A DNA stretch of 64,000 nucleotides, taken from contig NZ_CP107970.1 of assembly GCF_036090055.1 (NCBI RefSeq), forward strand, positions 2,978,501-3,042,500, read 5' to 3'. Both the position numbers and the translations under genes were made by a program. This stretch comes from Nocardioides sp. NBC_00368. GTDB lineage: Bacteria > Actinomycetota > Actinomycetes > Propionibacteriales > Nocardioidaceae. Under the pieces are notes generated by a model. It saw nothing but the letters and a program-made list of their open reading frames with translations. It was not told the origin of the DNA and searched no databases. Shown in pieces: positions 1 through 8,737 of this stretch (its first letter is position 1; every line of letters begins with the position of its first letter).

Positions 1-1203
1 GCGACCGAGCAGGAACGGCTGCAGACCGTGGGCCTCGAGCTGCTGGACGAGGATCACGCCACCGAGCATCAGCAGCGCGGTCACCGGCCCCTGCGACACC
101 AGCGCGACGAGCACGGCGACCGCGCCGGCGACGGTGGCGCCGATCAGCGGCACGAAGGAGCTCAGGAAGACGAGCACGCCGATCGCCACCACGAACGGCA
201 CCTGCAGGGCAGCGGCGATGATCATGATGCCGACCGCGTCCACCGCGGCGACGATGACCGTGGCGCGGGTGAACTGGGTCAGCGAGACCCACGCGACCCG
301 TCCCGAGCTGTCCATCCGGCTGCGGGCCGCGCGCGGCGCGAGCCGGACCAGCCAGCCCCAGATCCGATCGCCCTCGGCGCAGAAGAAGTAGGTGGAGAAG
401 AGCACGATGAACAGGCCGGCGAAGACGTCGAGAGCGACCCCGCCGACCTCGCTGACGCGGGAGAACGGGTTGGAGGCGTACGCCGCCGCCCAGTCCTCCA
501 CGGTGTTCTGCACCGTGTTGAGCCAGGTGTCGATCTGGGTCTCGCTCGCGTGGAACGGACCGTTGATCAGCCAGTCGCGGATCTCGTCGAGCGCCTTGAC
601 GGTCTGCCCGGCCAGGTCGGTGAAGCCGTTGGCGACCTGGGTGCCGGCGAAGCTCAGCATGGCGATGACCGCCGCGAGCACGCCGATCACCACGAAGAGC
701 GCCGAGATGCTGCGCTTCAGGCCGACCCGGGCGAGGCCGTTGACCACCGGGGAGACGAGCGCGGCGATCAGCAGGGCGATGACCACCGGGACGACGACGA
801 TGCTGAGGAAGCCGAGGGCACGGACGATCAGGTAGCCGGCGGCGACGATGACCAGGAACCGCCAGCCCCACTGGGCGGCCAGCTCGACGCCGTAGGGAAC
901 GTGCGACCGGCTCGCGGACGTCGGGACGTTCACCGGCTCGGGAGCCGCCAGCTGCTCCTGGCGCTCCTCGCGCAGACGCTCGAACTGGTTGACGAGGCGC
1001 AGCGCGAAGTTCTCGGCCGACTCACGAGCCTCGGCGGCGGCCTCCTTGGCCACCTCCGCGGACTCCCGCGCATCGGCCTCCTCCTGCGCGTGGCGCTGGG
1101 CCACGCGCGCCTCCCGGTTGCGTCTGAACGCACCCGTCATCCGCTCGAAACTCTCCTTCGCGGTCGACTTCTCGCCGCCGGGTGCATCCCCCTGATCTGT
1201 CAC
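1..1203 (-). CDS. AI-2E family transporter (3' end beyond window)
   Basis: This is a multi-pass membrane protein of the AI-2E/PerM exporter family (PF01594), which moves small signals or ions out of the cell; the substrate is not predictable. The window holds 401 codons, open to the left edge, so the C-terminus is missing. A charged, Glu/Ala/Arg-rich N-terminal tail of about 80 residues precedes the first hydrophobic segments (VIVAAGYLIVRALG, IVVVPVVIALLIAAL). Family-like stretches follow, such as FVPLIGATVAGAVAVLVAL near the edge. The GTG start at 1203 lies 10 bases after the stop of the glutamate-mutase-L-like gene, suggesting one minus-strand operon with it and metB. An ATG at 1184 is the alternative start. 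Confidence 0.85.
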   Translation of the reverse strand, partial: MTDQGDAPGGEKSTAKESFERMTGAFRRNREARVAQRHAQEEADARESAEVAKEAAAEARESAENFALRLVNQFERLREERQEQLAAPEPVNVPTSASRSHVPYGVELAAQWGWRFLVIVAAGYLIVRALGFLSIVVVPVVIALLIAALVSPVVNGLARVGLKRSISALFVVIGVLAAVIAMLSFAGTQVANGFTDLAGQTVKALDEIRDWLINGPFHASETQIDTWLNTVQNTVEDWAAAYASNPFSRVSEVGGVALDVFAGLFIVLFSTYFFCAEGDRIWGWLVRLAPRAARSRMDSSGRVAWVSLTQFTRATVIVAAVDAVGIMIIAAALQVPFVVAIGVLVFLSSFVPLIGATVAGAVAVLVALVSQGPVTALLMLGGVILVQQLEAHGLQPFLLGR

Positions 1204-1213
1204 CTGACAGAGG

Positions 1214-2581
1214 CTACCGGGAGGGTGTGAGGTGGGTCGCAAGGTGGCGTGCGGTGGCTGGGTGCGACCGCGCCAGCAGGCCCACCGCGGCGAGCACGTA
1301 GTCGCTGTCGACCGTCCGCAGCGGCGCCTCGGGAAGCTGCCACCCGCCGCGCGACGACCAGCGCATGACGCGGTCCTCGATGTGCTTCCGACCGTGTCGG
1401 AGTACGCCGCCGGAGCCGATCACCACGCCGACCCGGCGCAGGTCGGTGCCGGTGCGCTCGATGACCTTGCCGCTCGGCGACAGCACGACCCGGGACCGTC
1501 CGGCGTGCCGCTGCAGTGCCGTGCAGATCGCGATCCTCGCCAGGAGCTCGTCGATGTCCTTGTCCTGCTCCGTGCGCGGCAGCCAACCGGGGTGGTTGCG
1601 CCGGTAGTCGACCTCGCCGGACAGATCGGACTCGGCCAGGGAGGGGTCTCCGTGGTCGGCGGCGTCGAGCGTGGTCGGGGCCGACCAGCGCATCCCCAGA
1701 TCGCCCTCGACCGTCCGGGTCACCGGGGTGACCGCGACGACCTCCTCGCGGACGTGCTCGGCCTCCGGATCGGGGCGGACCACGCTGTGCACGTCGGTCG
1801 TGGCGCCGCCGACGTCGACGACGACCACGTCCTCGCCGAGCACCTCGGCCAGTGTCTCCACACCTTGGAGGACCACATCGGGGGTCGCACCCTGGACGAT
1901 CCGCCGGAAGTCGGCCCGGCTGCTGAGGTTCTTGCCGCCGATCACGTGCTCGAGGAACATCTCCCGCACAGCTGCGCGGGCGCTCTCGGGCGCCAGCACG
2001 CCGATCTTGGGAACCACGTTCTCGCAGGTCACGTGGGGCACGTCGGCCAGGATCTCGTCGATCTCGGGGTTCGCGTCGCGGTTGCCCGCCACGACCACCG
2101 GCCCACGCCAGCCGGACGCGGCCAGCTCGCGCGCGGCGGAGACGATGGCGTCCCGGTTGCCCCCGTCGGTGCCACCGGTGAGCAGCACCAGGTCAGGGGT
2201 GGTGGAGCTGAGGGTGGCCCCCAGGTCACTCTCGGCTTCACGACCCGCGGTCGCGATCACCGCGACGACCTTGCCGCCGCTGGACAGCGCCACGCGTCGG
2301 CCGGCCTCGGCGGTCACCAGCTCCTCGTTGCCGACCACGGCGATCCGGAGACCACCGCCGGCCGAGGAGCAGGCCAGGATCTCGGCCGCCGTCGCCCGTG
2401 GATCGGTCTCGGCCAGGGTCGCCAGGCAGGCGTCGTACGCCTCCATCACCTCGTGCAGCGACGTCGGCGCGCTCGCGGACCCGAGGACCTCGCCCGAGAC
2501 GAGGTCGACGTGGAGAGCCTTGGTCCAGGTGGAGCCGAAGTCGACGCAGACGGCGGTCTGTGGTGCCTCAGCTCTGGTCAA
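1214..2581 (-). CDS. GlmL/MutL family ATPase (glutamate mutase accessory-like)
   Basis: A 455-residue protein of the MutL/GlmL family (PF13941), ASKHA-fold ATPases thought to repair or load B12-dependent mutases. It shows an N-terminal phosphate-1 motif (VCVDFGSTWTK) and a phosphate-2-like motif (VVVVDVGGATTDVHS) near residue 250. The only start upstream of the fold is TTG at 2581, which lies inside the 3' end of metB (14-base overlap), so translation is probably coupled. No mutase subunits (GlmS, GlmE) are visible nearby, so its partner must be elsewhere or different. The family call is strong; the role is inference. Confidence 0.85.
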   Translation of the reverse strand: MTRAEAPQTAVCVDFGSTWTKALHVDLVSGEVLGSASAPTSLHEVMEAYDACLATLAETDPRATAAEILACSSAGGGLRIAVVGNEELVTAEAGRRVALSSGGKVVAVIATAGREAESDLGATLSSTTPDLVLLTGGTDGGNRDAIVSAARELAASGWRGPVVVAGNRDANPEIDEILADVPHVTCENVVPKIGVLAPESARAAVREMFLEHVIGGKNLSSRADFRRIVQGATPDVVLQGVETLAEVLGEDVVVVDVGGATTDVHSVVRPDPEAEHVREEVVAVTPVTRTVEGDLGMRWSAPTTLDAADHGDPSLAESDLSGEVDYRRNHPGWLPRTEQDKDIDELLARIAICTALQRHAGRSRVVLSPSGKVIERTGTDLRRVGVVIGSGGVLRHGRKHIEDRVMRWSSRGGWQLPEAPLRTVDSDYVLAAVGLLARSHPATARHLATHLTPSR

Positions 2582-3737
2582 GGGCCTGCTCGAGATCGGC
2601 GACCAGGTCCTCGGCGTACTCGATCCCGACGGAGAGCCGCACCAGGTCGGCCGGCACCTCGAGGTCGGTGCCCGCGACCGACGCGTGGGTCATCCGTCCG
2701 GGGTGCTCGATCAGGCTCTCGACGCCGCCGAGCGACTCGCCCAGCGTGAAGATCTTGGTGCGCTCGCACACCGCGAGCGCCTGGGTCTCGCCGCCGGTCA
2801 CCCGGAAGGAGACCATGCCGCCGAAGCGCTTCATCTGCTTCTGCGCGACGGTGTGGCCGGGGTGGGTCTCCAGGCCCGGGTAGATGACCTCGCCGACCTT
2901 GGGGTGCGAGGTCAGGAAGTCGGCGACACGCTCGGCGTTGTCGCAGTGGCGGTCCATGCGTACGGCCAGGGTCTTGAGGCCGCGCAGGGTCAGCCAGGCG
3001 CCGAACGGGTCGGCGATGGCGCCGGCAGCGTTCTGGAGGTAGCCGATCTTGTCGGCGAGCTCGAGGTCGCGGACGACCACGGCGCCGCCGACGACGTCGG
3101 AGTGGCCACCGACGTACTTGGTCGTTGAGTGCACCACGACGTCGGCGCCCAGGGTGAGCGGCTGCTGGAGGTAGGGGCTGGCGAAGGTGTTGTCGACCAC
3201 CAGCCGGGCGCCGGCCTCGTGGGCGACGGTGGCCAGGGCCGAGATGTCGGCGATGTTGAGCAGCGGGTTGGTCGGCGTCTCGACCCAGACGATCTTGGTC
3301 TTGCCCGGCTGGATCGCGGCCGCGACCGCGTCGACGTCGGCGACCTGCGCCGACGTGTGCGCGATGCCCCACTGGCTCTCGACCTTGTCGATGAGGCGGT
3401 GGGTGCCGCCGTAGGCGTCGTCGGGGATGACCATGTGGTCACCGGGCCGCATCAGGCTGCGGATCAGGGTGTCCTCGGCCGCCAGGCCGGAGGCGAAGGC
3501 GAACCCCTTCTCGCCCTCCTCGACCGCCGCCAGCGCGCCCTCGAGCGCGGTGCGGGTCGGGTTGGCGGAGCGGCTGTACTCATAGCCGTTGCGCAGGCCA
3601 CCGACGCCGTCCTGCTTGTAGGTCGTGGTGGCGTAGATCGGCGGGATCACCGCACCCGTCGTCGGGTCGGGCTCGTAGCCCGCATGGATCGCCTTGGTCT
3701 CGAAACCGGCCTTGCCGAGGTGCTGCTGCTCGCTCAC
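2568..3737 (-). CDS. metB: cystathionine gamma-synthase / gamma-lyase (PLP enzyme)
   Basis: A 389-residue Cys/Met metabolism PLP-dependent enzyme. It joins O-acyl-homoserine and cysteine to make cystathionine, or splits cystathionine as the gamma-lyase; the two activities cannot be separated by sequence here. Visible landmarks are YEYSRSANPTR near residue 52, the PLP-ring region WVETPTNPLL near 151, and the Schiff-base lysine in STTKYVGGHSD (K207). It starts with GTG at 3737 and is the first gene of the metB-glmL-AI-2E operon. The cystathionine beta-synthase at 29079-30479 supplies the other half of transsulfuration, which favours gamma-lyase activity in vivo as a possibility. Confidence 0.9.
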   Translation of the reverse strand: MSEQQHLGKAGFETKAIHAGYEPDPTTGAVIPPIYATTTYKQDGVGGLRNGYEYSRSANPTRTALEGALAAVEEGEKGFAFASGLAAEDTLIRSLMRPGDHMVIPDDAYGGTHRLIDKVESQWGIAHTSAQVADVDAVAAAIQPGKTKIVWVETPTNPLLNIADISALATVAHEAGARLVVDNTFASPYLQQPLTLGADVVVHSTTKYVGGHSDVVGGAVVVRDLELADKIGYLQNAAGAIADPFGAWLTLRGLKTLAVRMDRHCDNAERVADFLTSHPKVGEVIYPGLETHPGHTVAQKQMKRFGGMVSFRVTGGETQALAVCERTKIFTLGESLGGVESLIEHPGRMTHASVAGTDLEVPADLVRLSVGIEYAEDLVADLEQALDQS

Positions 3738-3839
3738 ACACCGAGCCTACGTCCGATTCGCCTCCCGGCCCATCCGGGAACGTTCGCGCGTCGAACTGTG
3801 TTGGAGACTGGTAGAGATTCCGACCACTGGAGGTTCCGC

Positions 3840-4493
3840 ATGTTCGGCCGACCGACTCAGCTCTTCCCCGAGGACCGCACGCTCGCCGGGCGCGACCAGG
3901 CGCTCTTCGAGCTGCCTGCGAAGCACCGGGTCCTCGGCACTCCCCTGCTCGCCTCCCCGTCGGACGGGACCGCTCCGGAAGGGTCCGAGGTGGCGTACTT
4001 CGGCCTCGGTTGTTTCTGGGGCGCCGAGGAGATCTTCTGGCAGACGCCGGGGGTCTACTCGACCGCTGTCGGGTATCAGGGCGGCACGACCGCCAACCCG
4101 ACCTATGAGGAGGTCTGCAGCGGTCAGACCAACCACACCGAGGCGGTGCGTGTGGTCTTCGACCCGACCGTGGTGTCCTACGCCGACCTGGTCAAGAAGT
4201 TCTTCGAGGTCCACGACCCGACGCAGGGGATGCGGCAGGGCAACGACGTCGGTACGCAGTACCGCTCGGCGCTCTACTACGTCTCCGACGCGCAGCGGGA
4301 GACCGCCGAGGAGCTGACCAAGATCTACGGCGAGGAGATCGCTCGTCGTGGGTACGGCGAGATCACCACCGAGATCCGCGAGGTGCCGACCTTCTACGCC
4401 GCCGAGCCCGCGCATCAGCAGTACCTCGACCGCGTTCCCAACGGCTACCGCTGCCACGCGAACACGGGCATCCCCTTCCCCGCGACGGCCTGA
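3840..4493 (+). CDS. msrA: peptide-methionine (S)-S-oxide reductase MsrA
   Basis: A 217-residue MsrA that reduces methionine-S-sulfoxide in proteins and is part of oxidative damage repair. The catalytic motif GCFWG is at residues 57-61 (Cys58). Other family blocks are GYQGG, the NHTEAV stretch and FFEVHDPTQ, followed by a C-terminal region with a second Cys (YRCHANTG). The long N-terminal extension before the catalytic motif is typical of the E. coli/actinobacterial type. The ATG at 3840 is preceded by a good GGAGG ribosome site. The reading frame stays open upstream, but only opposite metB, which is a shadow. It is divergent from metB. Confidence 0.95.
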   Translation: MFGRPTQLFPEDRTLAGRDQALFELPAKHRVLGTPLLASPSDGTAPEGSEVAYFGLGCFWGAEEIFWQTPGVYSTAVGYQGGTTANPTYEEVCSGQTNHTEAVRVVFDPTVVSYADLVKKFFEVHDPTQGMRQGNDVGTQYRSALYYVSDAQRETAEELTKIYGEEIARRGYGEITTEIREVPTFYAAEPAHQQYLDRVPNGYRCHANTGIPFPATA

Positions 4494-4495
4494 GG

Positions 4496-4987
4496 TCAGG
4501 TCAGCGGCAGATACATCACGTGGAGGCCGACCCGGCCGTGCGACGTCGAGTCGAACGCGTCCGGGACGGTCCCGATGATCTGGAAGCCGAGCGACTGCCA
4601 CAGGCGTACGGCGGTGGTGTTGGTCTCCACGACGGCGTTGAACTGGATGCCGTGGAAGCCGTTGTCCTTGTGCCAGGTCACGCAGTAGTCGCCGAGGGCC
4701 CGACCGACGCCCTTGCCGCGGGCGTCCGGGGAGACCATGAACGAGGCGGTGCCGATGTGGCTGCCGCGGCCCGGGCGGTTGGGGCCCATCTTCGCGCTGC
4801 CCAGGATGCGCTCGTTCTCGGCCTCGCCCTCGACTGCGACGACGACGTGGTCGTACATCCACATCTCCCTGGCCTCCTCCGAGGTGAGGCCTTCGGGGTA
4901 GGCGTACGTCTCCCCTGCCGCCACGATCTCGGACCAGAACGGGTAGATGTGCGGCCAGTCGTCGGCCGTCGCTTCACGGATCTGCAT
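4496..4987 (-). CDS. GNAT family N-acetyltransferase
   Basis: A 163-residue single-domain GNAT that transfers an acetyl group from acetyl-CoA to an unknown amine. The acetyl-CoA loop is the ARGKGVGRALG segment around residues 93-103, followed by the typical TTAVRLWQSLGFQIIGTVPDAF block. The ATG at 4987 overlaps the stop of the upstream DinB gene as TGATG; a GTG at 4990 is the alternative. It forms a two-gene operon with DinB and converges on msrA with only two bases between stop codons. Confidence 0.9.
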   Translation of the reverse strand: MQIREATADDWPHIYPFWSEIVAAGETYAYPEGLTSEEAREMWMYDHVVVAVEGEAENERILGSAKMGPNRPGRGSHIGTASFMVSPDARGKGVGRALGDYCVTWHKDNGFHGIQFNAVVETNTTAVRLWQSLGFQIIGTVPDAFDSTSHGRVGLHVMYLPLT

Positions 4988-5526
4988 CACAGGTCTGTCT
5001 TTCCGTCGATGGCCTCGCGCATGAGGTCGGCGTGGCCGCAGTGGCGGGCGTACTCCTCGATCATGTGGACCAGGATCCAGCGCAGGCTGATCTCCTGGCC
5101 GTCGCGGGTCCTGCCGACCGCGATGCGGTCGAGGGAGCCGGCGGCGTCGGTGAGCTCGTTGGAACGAGCGATCGCGTCGCGGAGCAGGGTGCGCAGCTGG
5201 TCGGGGTCGTCTTCGGAGGCGCTGGTGAAGTCCCAGTCCTGGTCGTCGTCCCAGGGAGCGGTGTCGAACGGCGGGACCGGGGCGTTGCCGGCCAGGCGTA
5301 CGCCGAACCAGATGTCCTCGACGTACGCCATGTGCTTGAGGAGTCCCGCCAGCGTCATGGTCGTGGGCGGGAAGGGGCGGTTGAGCTGTTCGTGGTCGAG
5401 GTCCGCGACCTGCCTGAGCAGGGTGGCCCGATGGAAGTCGAGGAACGTACGCAGGGTCGTGGACTCGTCCGCGACGTAGGGAGCGCCGGTCGGATGGCGG
5501 ACGTCCTCGAAGAGTGCCTCGGTCAT
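4987..5526 (-). CDS. DinB/DUF664 family protein
   Basis: A 179-residue protein of the DinB-like four-helix fold (DUF664), often thiol- or metal-dependent transferases. The metal-ligand type histidines appear in LLKHMAYVEDIWFG and in the C-terminal HMIEEYARHCGHADLMRE block. An in-frame TTG lies three codons upstream, but ATG at 5526 is the better start. The substrate is unknown. Its 3' end overlaps the GNAT start, so the two are probably cotranslated. Confidence 0.88.
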   Translation of the reverse strand: MTEALFEDVRHPTGAPYVADESTTLRTFLDFHRATLLRQVADLDHEQLNRPFPPTTMTLAGLLKHMAYVEDIWFGVRLAGNAPVPPFDTAPWDDDQDWDFTSASEDDPDQLRTLLRDAIARSNELTDAAGSLDRIAVGRTRDGQEISLRWILVHMIEEYARHCGHADLMREAIDGKTDL

Positions 5527-5578
5527 GGGCGCCAACGTAGCGACGGAGAGTTTCCTCGGCGAATCACTTTCGCGAAAC

Positions 5579-5592
5579 TGAAACGCGTTCTA
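5579..5592 (+). promoter_or_regulatory. KstR-type operator
   Basis: The 14 bases TGAAACGCGTTCTA match the KstR consensus TNNAACNNGTTNNA at every fixed position. KstR is the TetR-family repressor of steroid and cholesterol catabolism genes in actinobacteria. The site ends 10 bases before the ATG of the reductase gene and overlaps a possible -10 element (TAGATT at 5591-5596), which would give a leaderless mRNA starting at or near the ATG. Confidence 0.7.
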
Positions 5593-5602
5593 GATTTGGC
5601 TC

Positions 5603-6688
5603 ATGCCTCAGCCTCTCAGAGTCGTCGTCTGGTCCACCGGGACGGTGGGACGCCATGCCATCGCGGGAGTGGATGCCCATCCCGACCTGGAGCTGATCGG
5701 GGTCTGGACCTCGACGCCGGCGAAGGCCGGGGTCGACGCCGGAGAGCTGGCGGGGCTGGGACGTACGCTCGGGGTGGCCGCGACCACCTCTCGCGACGAG
5801 CTGGTCGCGCTGGCGCCGGACTGTGTCGTCCACGCCGCGATGACCGACGACCGGGTCTTCGAGGCGATCGATGACCTGACCGGGCTGATCCGGGACGGGG
5901 TCAACGTCGTCTCGTCCGGGCCGGTGATCCTGGTCCACCCGCAGGGGACGCTCCCGGACGAGATGATCGCCGGGATCGACGAGGCCGGGCGGGAGGGTGG
6001 CGCGTCCCTGCACGTCAACGGCATCGACCCCGGCTTCGCCAACGACGTCCTACCTTTGGTGCTGACCTCGCTCTCGCAGCGGATCGACCACCTCAGAGTC
6101 TCGGAGATCGCCGACTACTCGACGTACTACCAGCCCGTCGTCATGAAGGATCTCTTCGGCTTCGGGGGCTCCCTGGACGACAAGCCGTTCCTGTGGGAGC
6201 CGGGCGTGCTGAGCACCGCCTGGGGCCCCGTCGTCCGGGTGCTCGCCGCCGGGCTCGGAGTGACCCTCGACGAGCCGCTCGTCGAGCACGTCGAGCGCCG
6301 CCCGGCGGTCAAGGACACCAAGACCGTGTCGGTCGACATCGCCGAGGGCACCCAGGGCTCCGTACGTTTCACCGTCACCGGCACCGTCGACGGGATCCCC
6401 CGCATCACCGTCGAGCACGTCACCCGCACCGACGCCGGCTCCGACCCCGACTGGCCGGTCCCGGCGACCGGCGACGGCTGCTACCGCATCGAGATCACCG
6501 GCGAGCCGTCGATGACCGTCGAGTTCAGCCACCACGGCGAGCACGGCGACCACAACGTCTCCGGCATGATCGTCACCGCCCAACGCCTGGTCAACGCCAT
6601 CCCAGCCGTCGTAGCCGCCTCCCCCGGCCTCGTCTCTCCCCTCGACCTCCCGCTGATCACCGGCCGCGGCCTCGTCTCAGCCGAGTAG
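5603..6688 (+). CDS. NAD(P)-dependent amine dehydrogenase / dihydrodipicolinate reductase-like protein
   Basis: A 361-residue protein of the family annotated as dihydrodipicolinate reductase-like or 2,4-diaminopentanoate dehydrogenase-like. The N-terminal Rossmann start is VVVWSTGTVGRHAIAGV (about residues 7-23), and the middle has the HVNGIDPGFANDVLP block typical of the family. The exact substrate is unknown. The KstR-type box directly upstream places it in a predicted steroid or lipid catabolism regulon. No ribosome site is seen and a -10-like hexamer sits 6 bases before the ATG, so the transcript may be leaderless. The stop codon lies inside the first unit of a 21-bp repeat array. Confidence 0.85.
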   Translation: MPQPLRVVVWSTGTVGRHAIAGVDAHPDLELIGVWTSTPAKAGVDAGELAGLGRTLGVAATTSRDELVALAPDCVVHAAMTDDRVFEAIDDLTGLIRDGVNVVSSGPVILVHPQGTLPDEMIAGIDEAGREGGASLHVNGIDPGFANDVLPLVLTSLSQRIDHLRVSEIADYSTYYQPVVMKDLFGFGGSLDDKPFLWEPGVLSTAWGPVVRVLAAGLGVTLDEPLVEHVERRPAVKDTKTVSVDIAEGTQGSVRFTVTGTVDGIPRITVEHVTRTDAGSDPDWPVPATGDGCYRIEITGEPSMTVEFSHHGEHGDHNVSGMIVTAQRLVNAIPAVVAASPGLVSPLDLPLITGRGLVSAE

Positions 6689-6871
6689 GTGGTTGTGGAC
6701 GCCGAAACCGCACTTGTGGTGGCCGAGACTGCAGAAATGGCGAGCGAGCCTGCAGTTCTGGCGATCGCCGGAAGTATCGATTCGGTCCCCACAACTGCAG
6801 TCTCGGCCGCCACTTCTACCGATTCGCCCACCACAACTACAGATTCGGCCGCCGCTTCTACAAATTCGGCG
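6680..6871 (+). repeat. Mirror-image array of 21-bp units (array A)
   Basis: Four direct units (6680, 6701, 6722, 6743) of a 21-base sequence close to GCCGAGACTGCAGTTNTGG are followed, after a three-base centre at 6764, by five inverted units (6767, 6788, 6809, 6830, 6851). Units differ at several positions but keep the period exactly. The array starts on the stop codon of the reductase gene and ends just before the ribosome site of the SDR gene. RNA from either strand could fold into a long imperfect hairpin. The same unit occurs inside cydDC at 21218-21343. Confidence 0.85.
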
Positions 6872-6887
6872 CGACTGAGGAGACAGC

Positions 6888-7691
6888 ATGAGCATTCTCG
6901 AACGATTCGAGCTGACCGACCACGTGGCGATTGTGACGGGGGCGGGGCGCGGGATCGGGGCGGCAACGGCGGTGGCGCTGGCGGAGTCCGGGGCGGACGT
7001 GGTGATCGCCTCGCGGACCGAGCGCCAACTCCAGGAGGTCGCCGAGAGGATCGAGGCGGCGGGGCGGCGGGCGCTGGTGGTACCGGCGGATCTTGCTGAC
7101 ACGGCCGTGACGGCGGGGCTGGCAGAGCGGGCGTACGAGGCGTTCGGGCGTCTCGACATCGTGGTCAACAACGTCGGCGGGACGATCCCGAACACGTTCC
7201 TCGACACCGACGAGAGCTACCTGGAGGAGGCGTTCCACTTCAACGTGACCACGGCGCACGCGCTGACGCGGGCGGCGGTGCCGTACATGGTGAAGAGCCC
7301 GGACGGGCAGCAGTCCGTGGTGTCGATCAGCTCGATGATGGGACGTACGGCAGGGCGCGGCTATCTCGCCTACGGGACCGCGAAGGCGGCGCTGGCGCAC
7401 TGGACCAGGCTGGCCGCGACCGACCTGGCGCCGAGGATCCGGGTGAACGGGATCTTCGTCGGGTCGGTGCTGACCAGCGCGCTCGAGTTCGTGGCGGGCG
7501 ACGAGACGATGCGTGGCGAGATCGAGACGAAGACCCCGCTCGGACGGATCGGGGAGGCCGAGGACATCGCCGCCGCGGTGGTGTACCTGACCTCGCGGGC
7601 CGGGCAGTTCGTCACCGGGAAGCTGCTCGAGGTCGACGGCGGCACCGAGGCGCCGACGCTCGACCTCAAGCTCCCCGACGTCGGCGCCTGA
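6888..7691 (+). CDS. short-chain dehydrogenase/reductase (SDR)
   Basis: A 267-residue classical SDR. The cofactor motif TGAGRGIG is at residues 17-24, NNVGG at 94-98, and the catalytic Ser149, Tyr162 and Lys166 (YGTAK) are present. The overall shape resembles the 7-alpha-hydroxysteroid dehydrogenase-like group found in actinobacterial lipid catabolism, but the substrate is not certain. ATG at 6888 follows a GAGGAG ribosome site placed directly after repeat array A. It lies on the same strand as the KstR-box gene, so it may be a second gene of that unit if transcription passes the array. Confidence 0.93.
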   Translation: MSILERFELTDHVAIVTGAGRGIGAATAVALAESGADVVIASRTERQLQEVAERIEAAGRRALVVPADLADTAVTAGLAERAYEAFGRLDIVVNNVGGTIPNTFLDTDESYLEEAFHFNVTTAHALTRAAVPYMVKSPDGQQSVVSISSMMGRTAGRGYLAYGTAKAALAHWTRLAATDLAPRIRVNGIFVGSVLTSALEFVAGDETMRGEIETKTPLGRIGEAEDIAAAVVYLTSRAGQFVTGKLLEVDGGTEAPTLDLKLPDVGA

Positions 7692-7710
7692 TCGTCGGAC
7701 AGTCAGACCC

Positions 7711-8718
7711 TCAGACGGTGACGTCCTTGTGCCAGGACTCGGTGACGTAGTCGGTCACCCAGCCCATCGACTTGTAGAGCCCGTCGGCCCCGGTGGGGCT
7801 GTCGGCGTCCACCTCGAGCGAGACCCGGTCGCGGCCGCGCTCGATCGCGTCGCCGATGACGGCGTGGAGCAGCCCCTTGGCGACGCCGCGGCCGCGGGCG
7901 TTGCGGTTGACACCGATGTACTCGACGTACGTCCCCTCGACCCCGGCAGCGTTGGCGGGCAGCACCGAGGCGACCAATGAACCGGCGGGCAAGGTGTCGT
8001 CGACGTAGGCGAGCCACCAGTGGTCCCAGCGGTGGCCGGGATCCTCACGTAGACGCTGTACGAACTCCGGGAAGCTCTCCCGATAGGAGTTGAAGTGGTC
8101 CTGGAAGGACTCCTCCAACGTCTGGTGGACGGTCTGCAGATCGGCGGCGACGGGCATGCCGTTCTCGTGGGTCTCGACGGGTCGGATGGTCACGCCCTCG
8201 CGGAGCGGGGGCACGGTCTCGTCGGGCAGCACCGGGCGGCTCATGTGCAGCCAGGTGCGCTTGTTGGTGAACTCCGCCGCCGCCAGCCACTCGCGCTGCA
8301 CGGTGTCGTCGGCGAACGGGCTGGCGTCGAGGTGGGACTCGGTGATGCCGCGCAGCTCGGCCATCGCCCGGGCCTGCTCCTCGAGCCAGGCGTAGAGCCC
8401 GGCGGCGACCTCGGCCGCCTGGGCGATGGTGCGGTCGACGTAGAGGTAGACGAGGGTGCGTCCGGCGGCGCGGTCGTGGGCGATCGCCCAGGCGCGGACA
8501 TCACCGGCCGGGTCGACCGCGACCAGCTGCTGACGGGTCCAGGAGGCGGGCCCGGCGATCTCGCCGGTGATGGCGTCGGCGTCGACCTTTCCGGACCCTT
8601 CGAACGGGGTCTTGTCGGCTGCTCGGAGCCTCAGAAGTGCGGGCAGATCATCGAGGTCAGGGACCTTCGTCGTCCATCCGGTAGGGAGTTCCACGGGCGT
8701 CTCGCTATGGTCGCTCAC
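7711..8718 (-). CDS. GNAT family N-acetyltransferase (tandem domains)
   Basis: A 335-residue protein with two GNAT-like halves, similar to mycothiol-synthase-like architectures. The second half carries the acetyl-CoA signature NRNARGRGVAKGLLHAVI near residue 275 and ends with SMGWVTDYVTESWHKD; the first half lacks a clear acetyl-CoA loop. GTG at 8718 (VSDHSETPVELP) is chosen because the frame upstream runs into the IMPACT gene and has no family similarity. It is probably cotranscribed with the IMPACT gene, 19 bases upstream. The substrate is unknown. Confidence 0.85.
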   Translation of the reverse strand: MSDHSETPVELPTGWTTKVPDLDDLPALLRLRAADKTPFEGSGKVDADAITGEIAGPASWTRQQLVAVDPAGDVRAWAIAHDRAAGRTLVYLYVDRTIAQAAEVAAGLYAWLEEQARAMAELRGITESHLDASPFADDTVQREWLAAAEFTNKRTWLHMSRPVLPDETVPPLREGVTIRPVETHENGMPVAADLQTVHQTLEESFQDHFNSYRESFPEFVQRLREDPGHRWDHWWLAYVDDTLPAGSLVASVLPANAAGVEGTYVEYIGVNRNARGRGVAKGLLHAVIGDAIERGRDRVSLEVDADSPTGADGLYKSMGWVTDYVTESWHKDVTV

Positions 8719-8737
8719 CCGTCCATTGTCCCAAACG

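Noticed and set aside
6689..7099. A plus-strand frame through array A into the SDR gene
   Set aside because: It is open only because of the 21-bp period; the product has no protein-like features beyond heptads and runs out of frame in the SDR gene.
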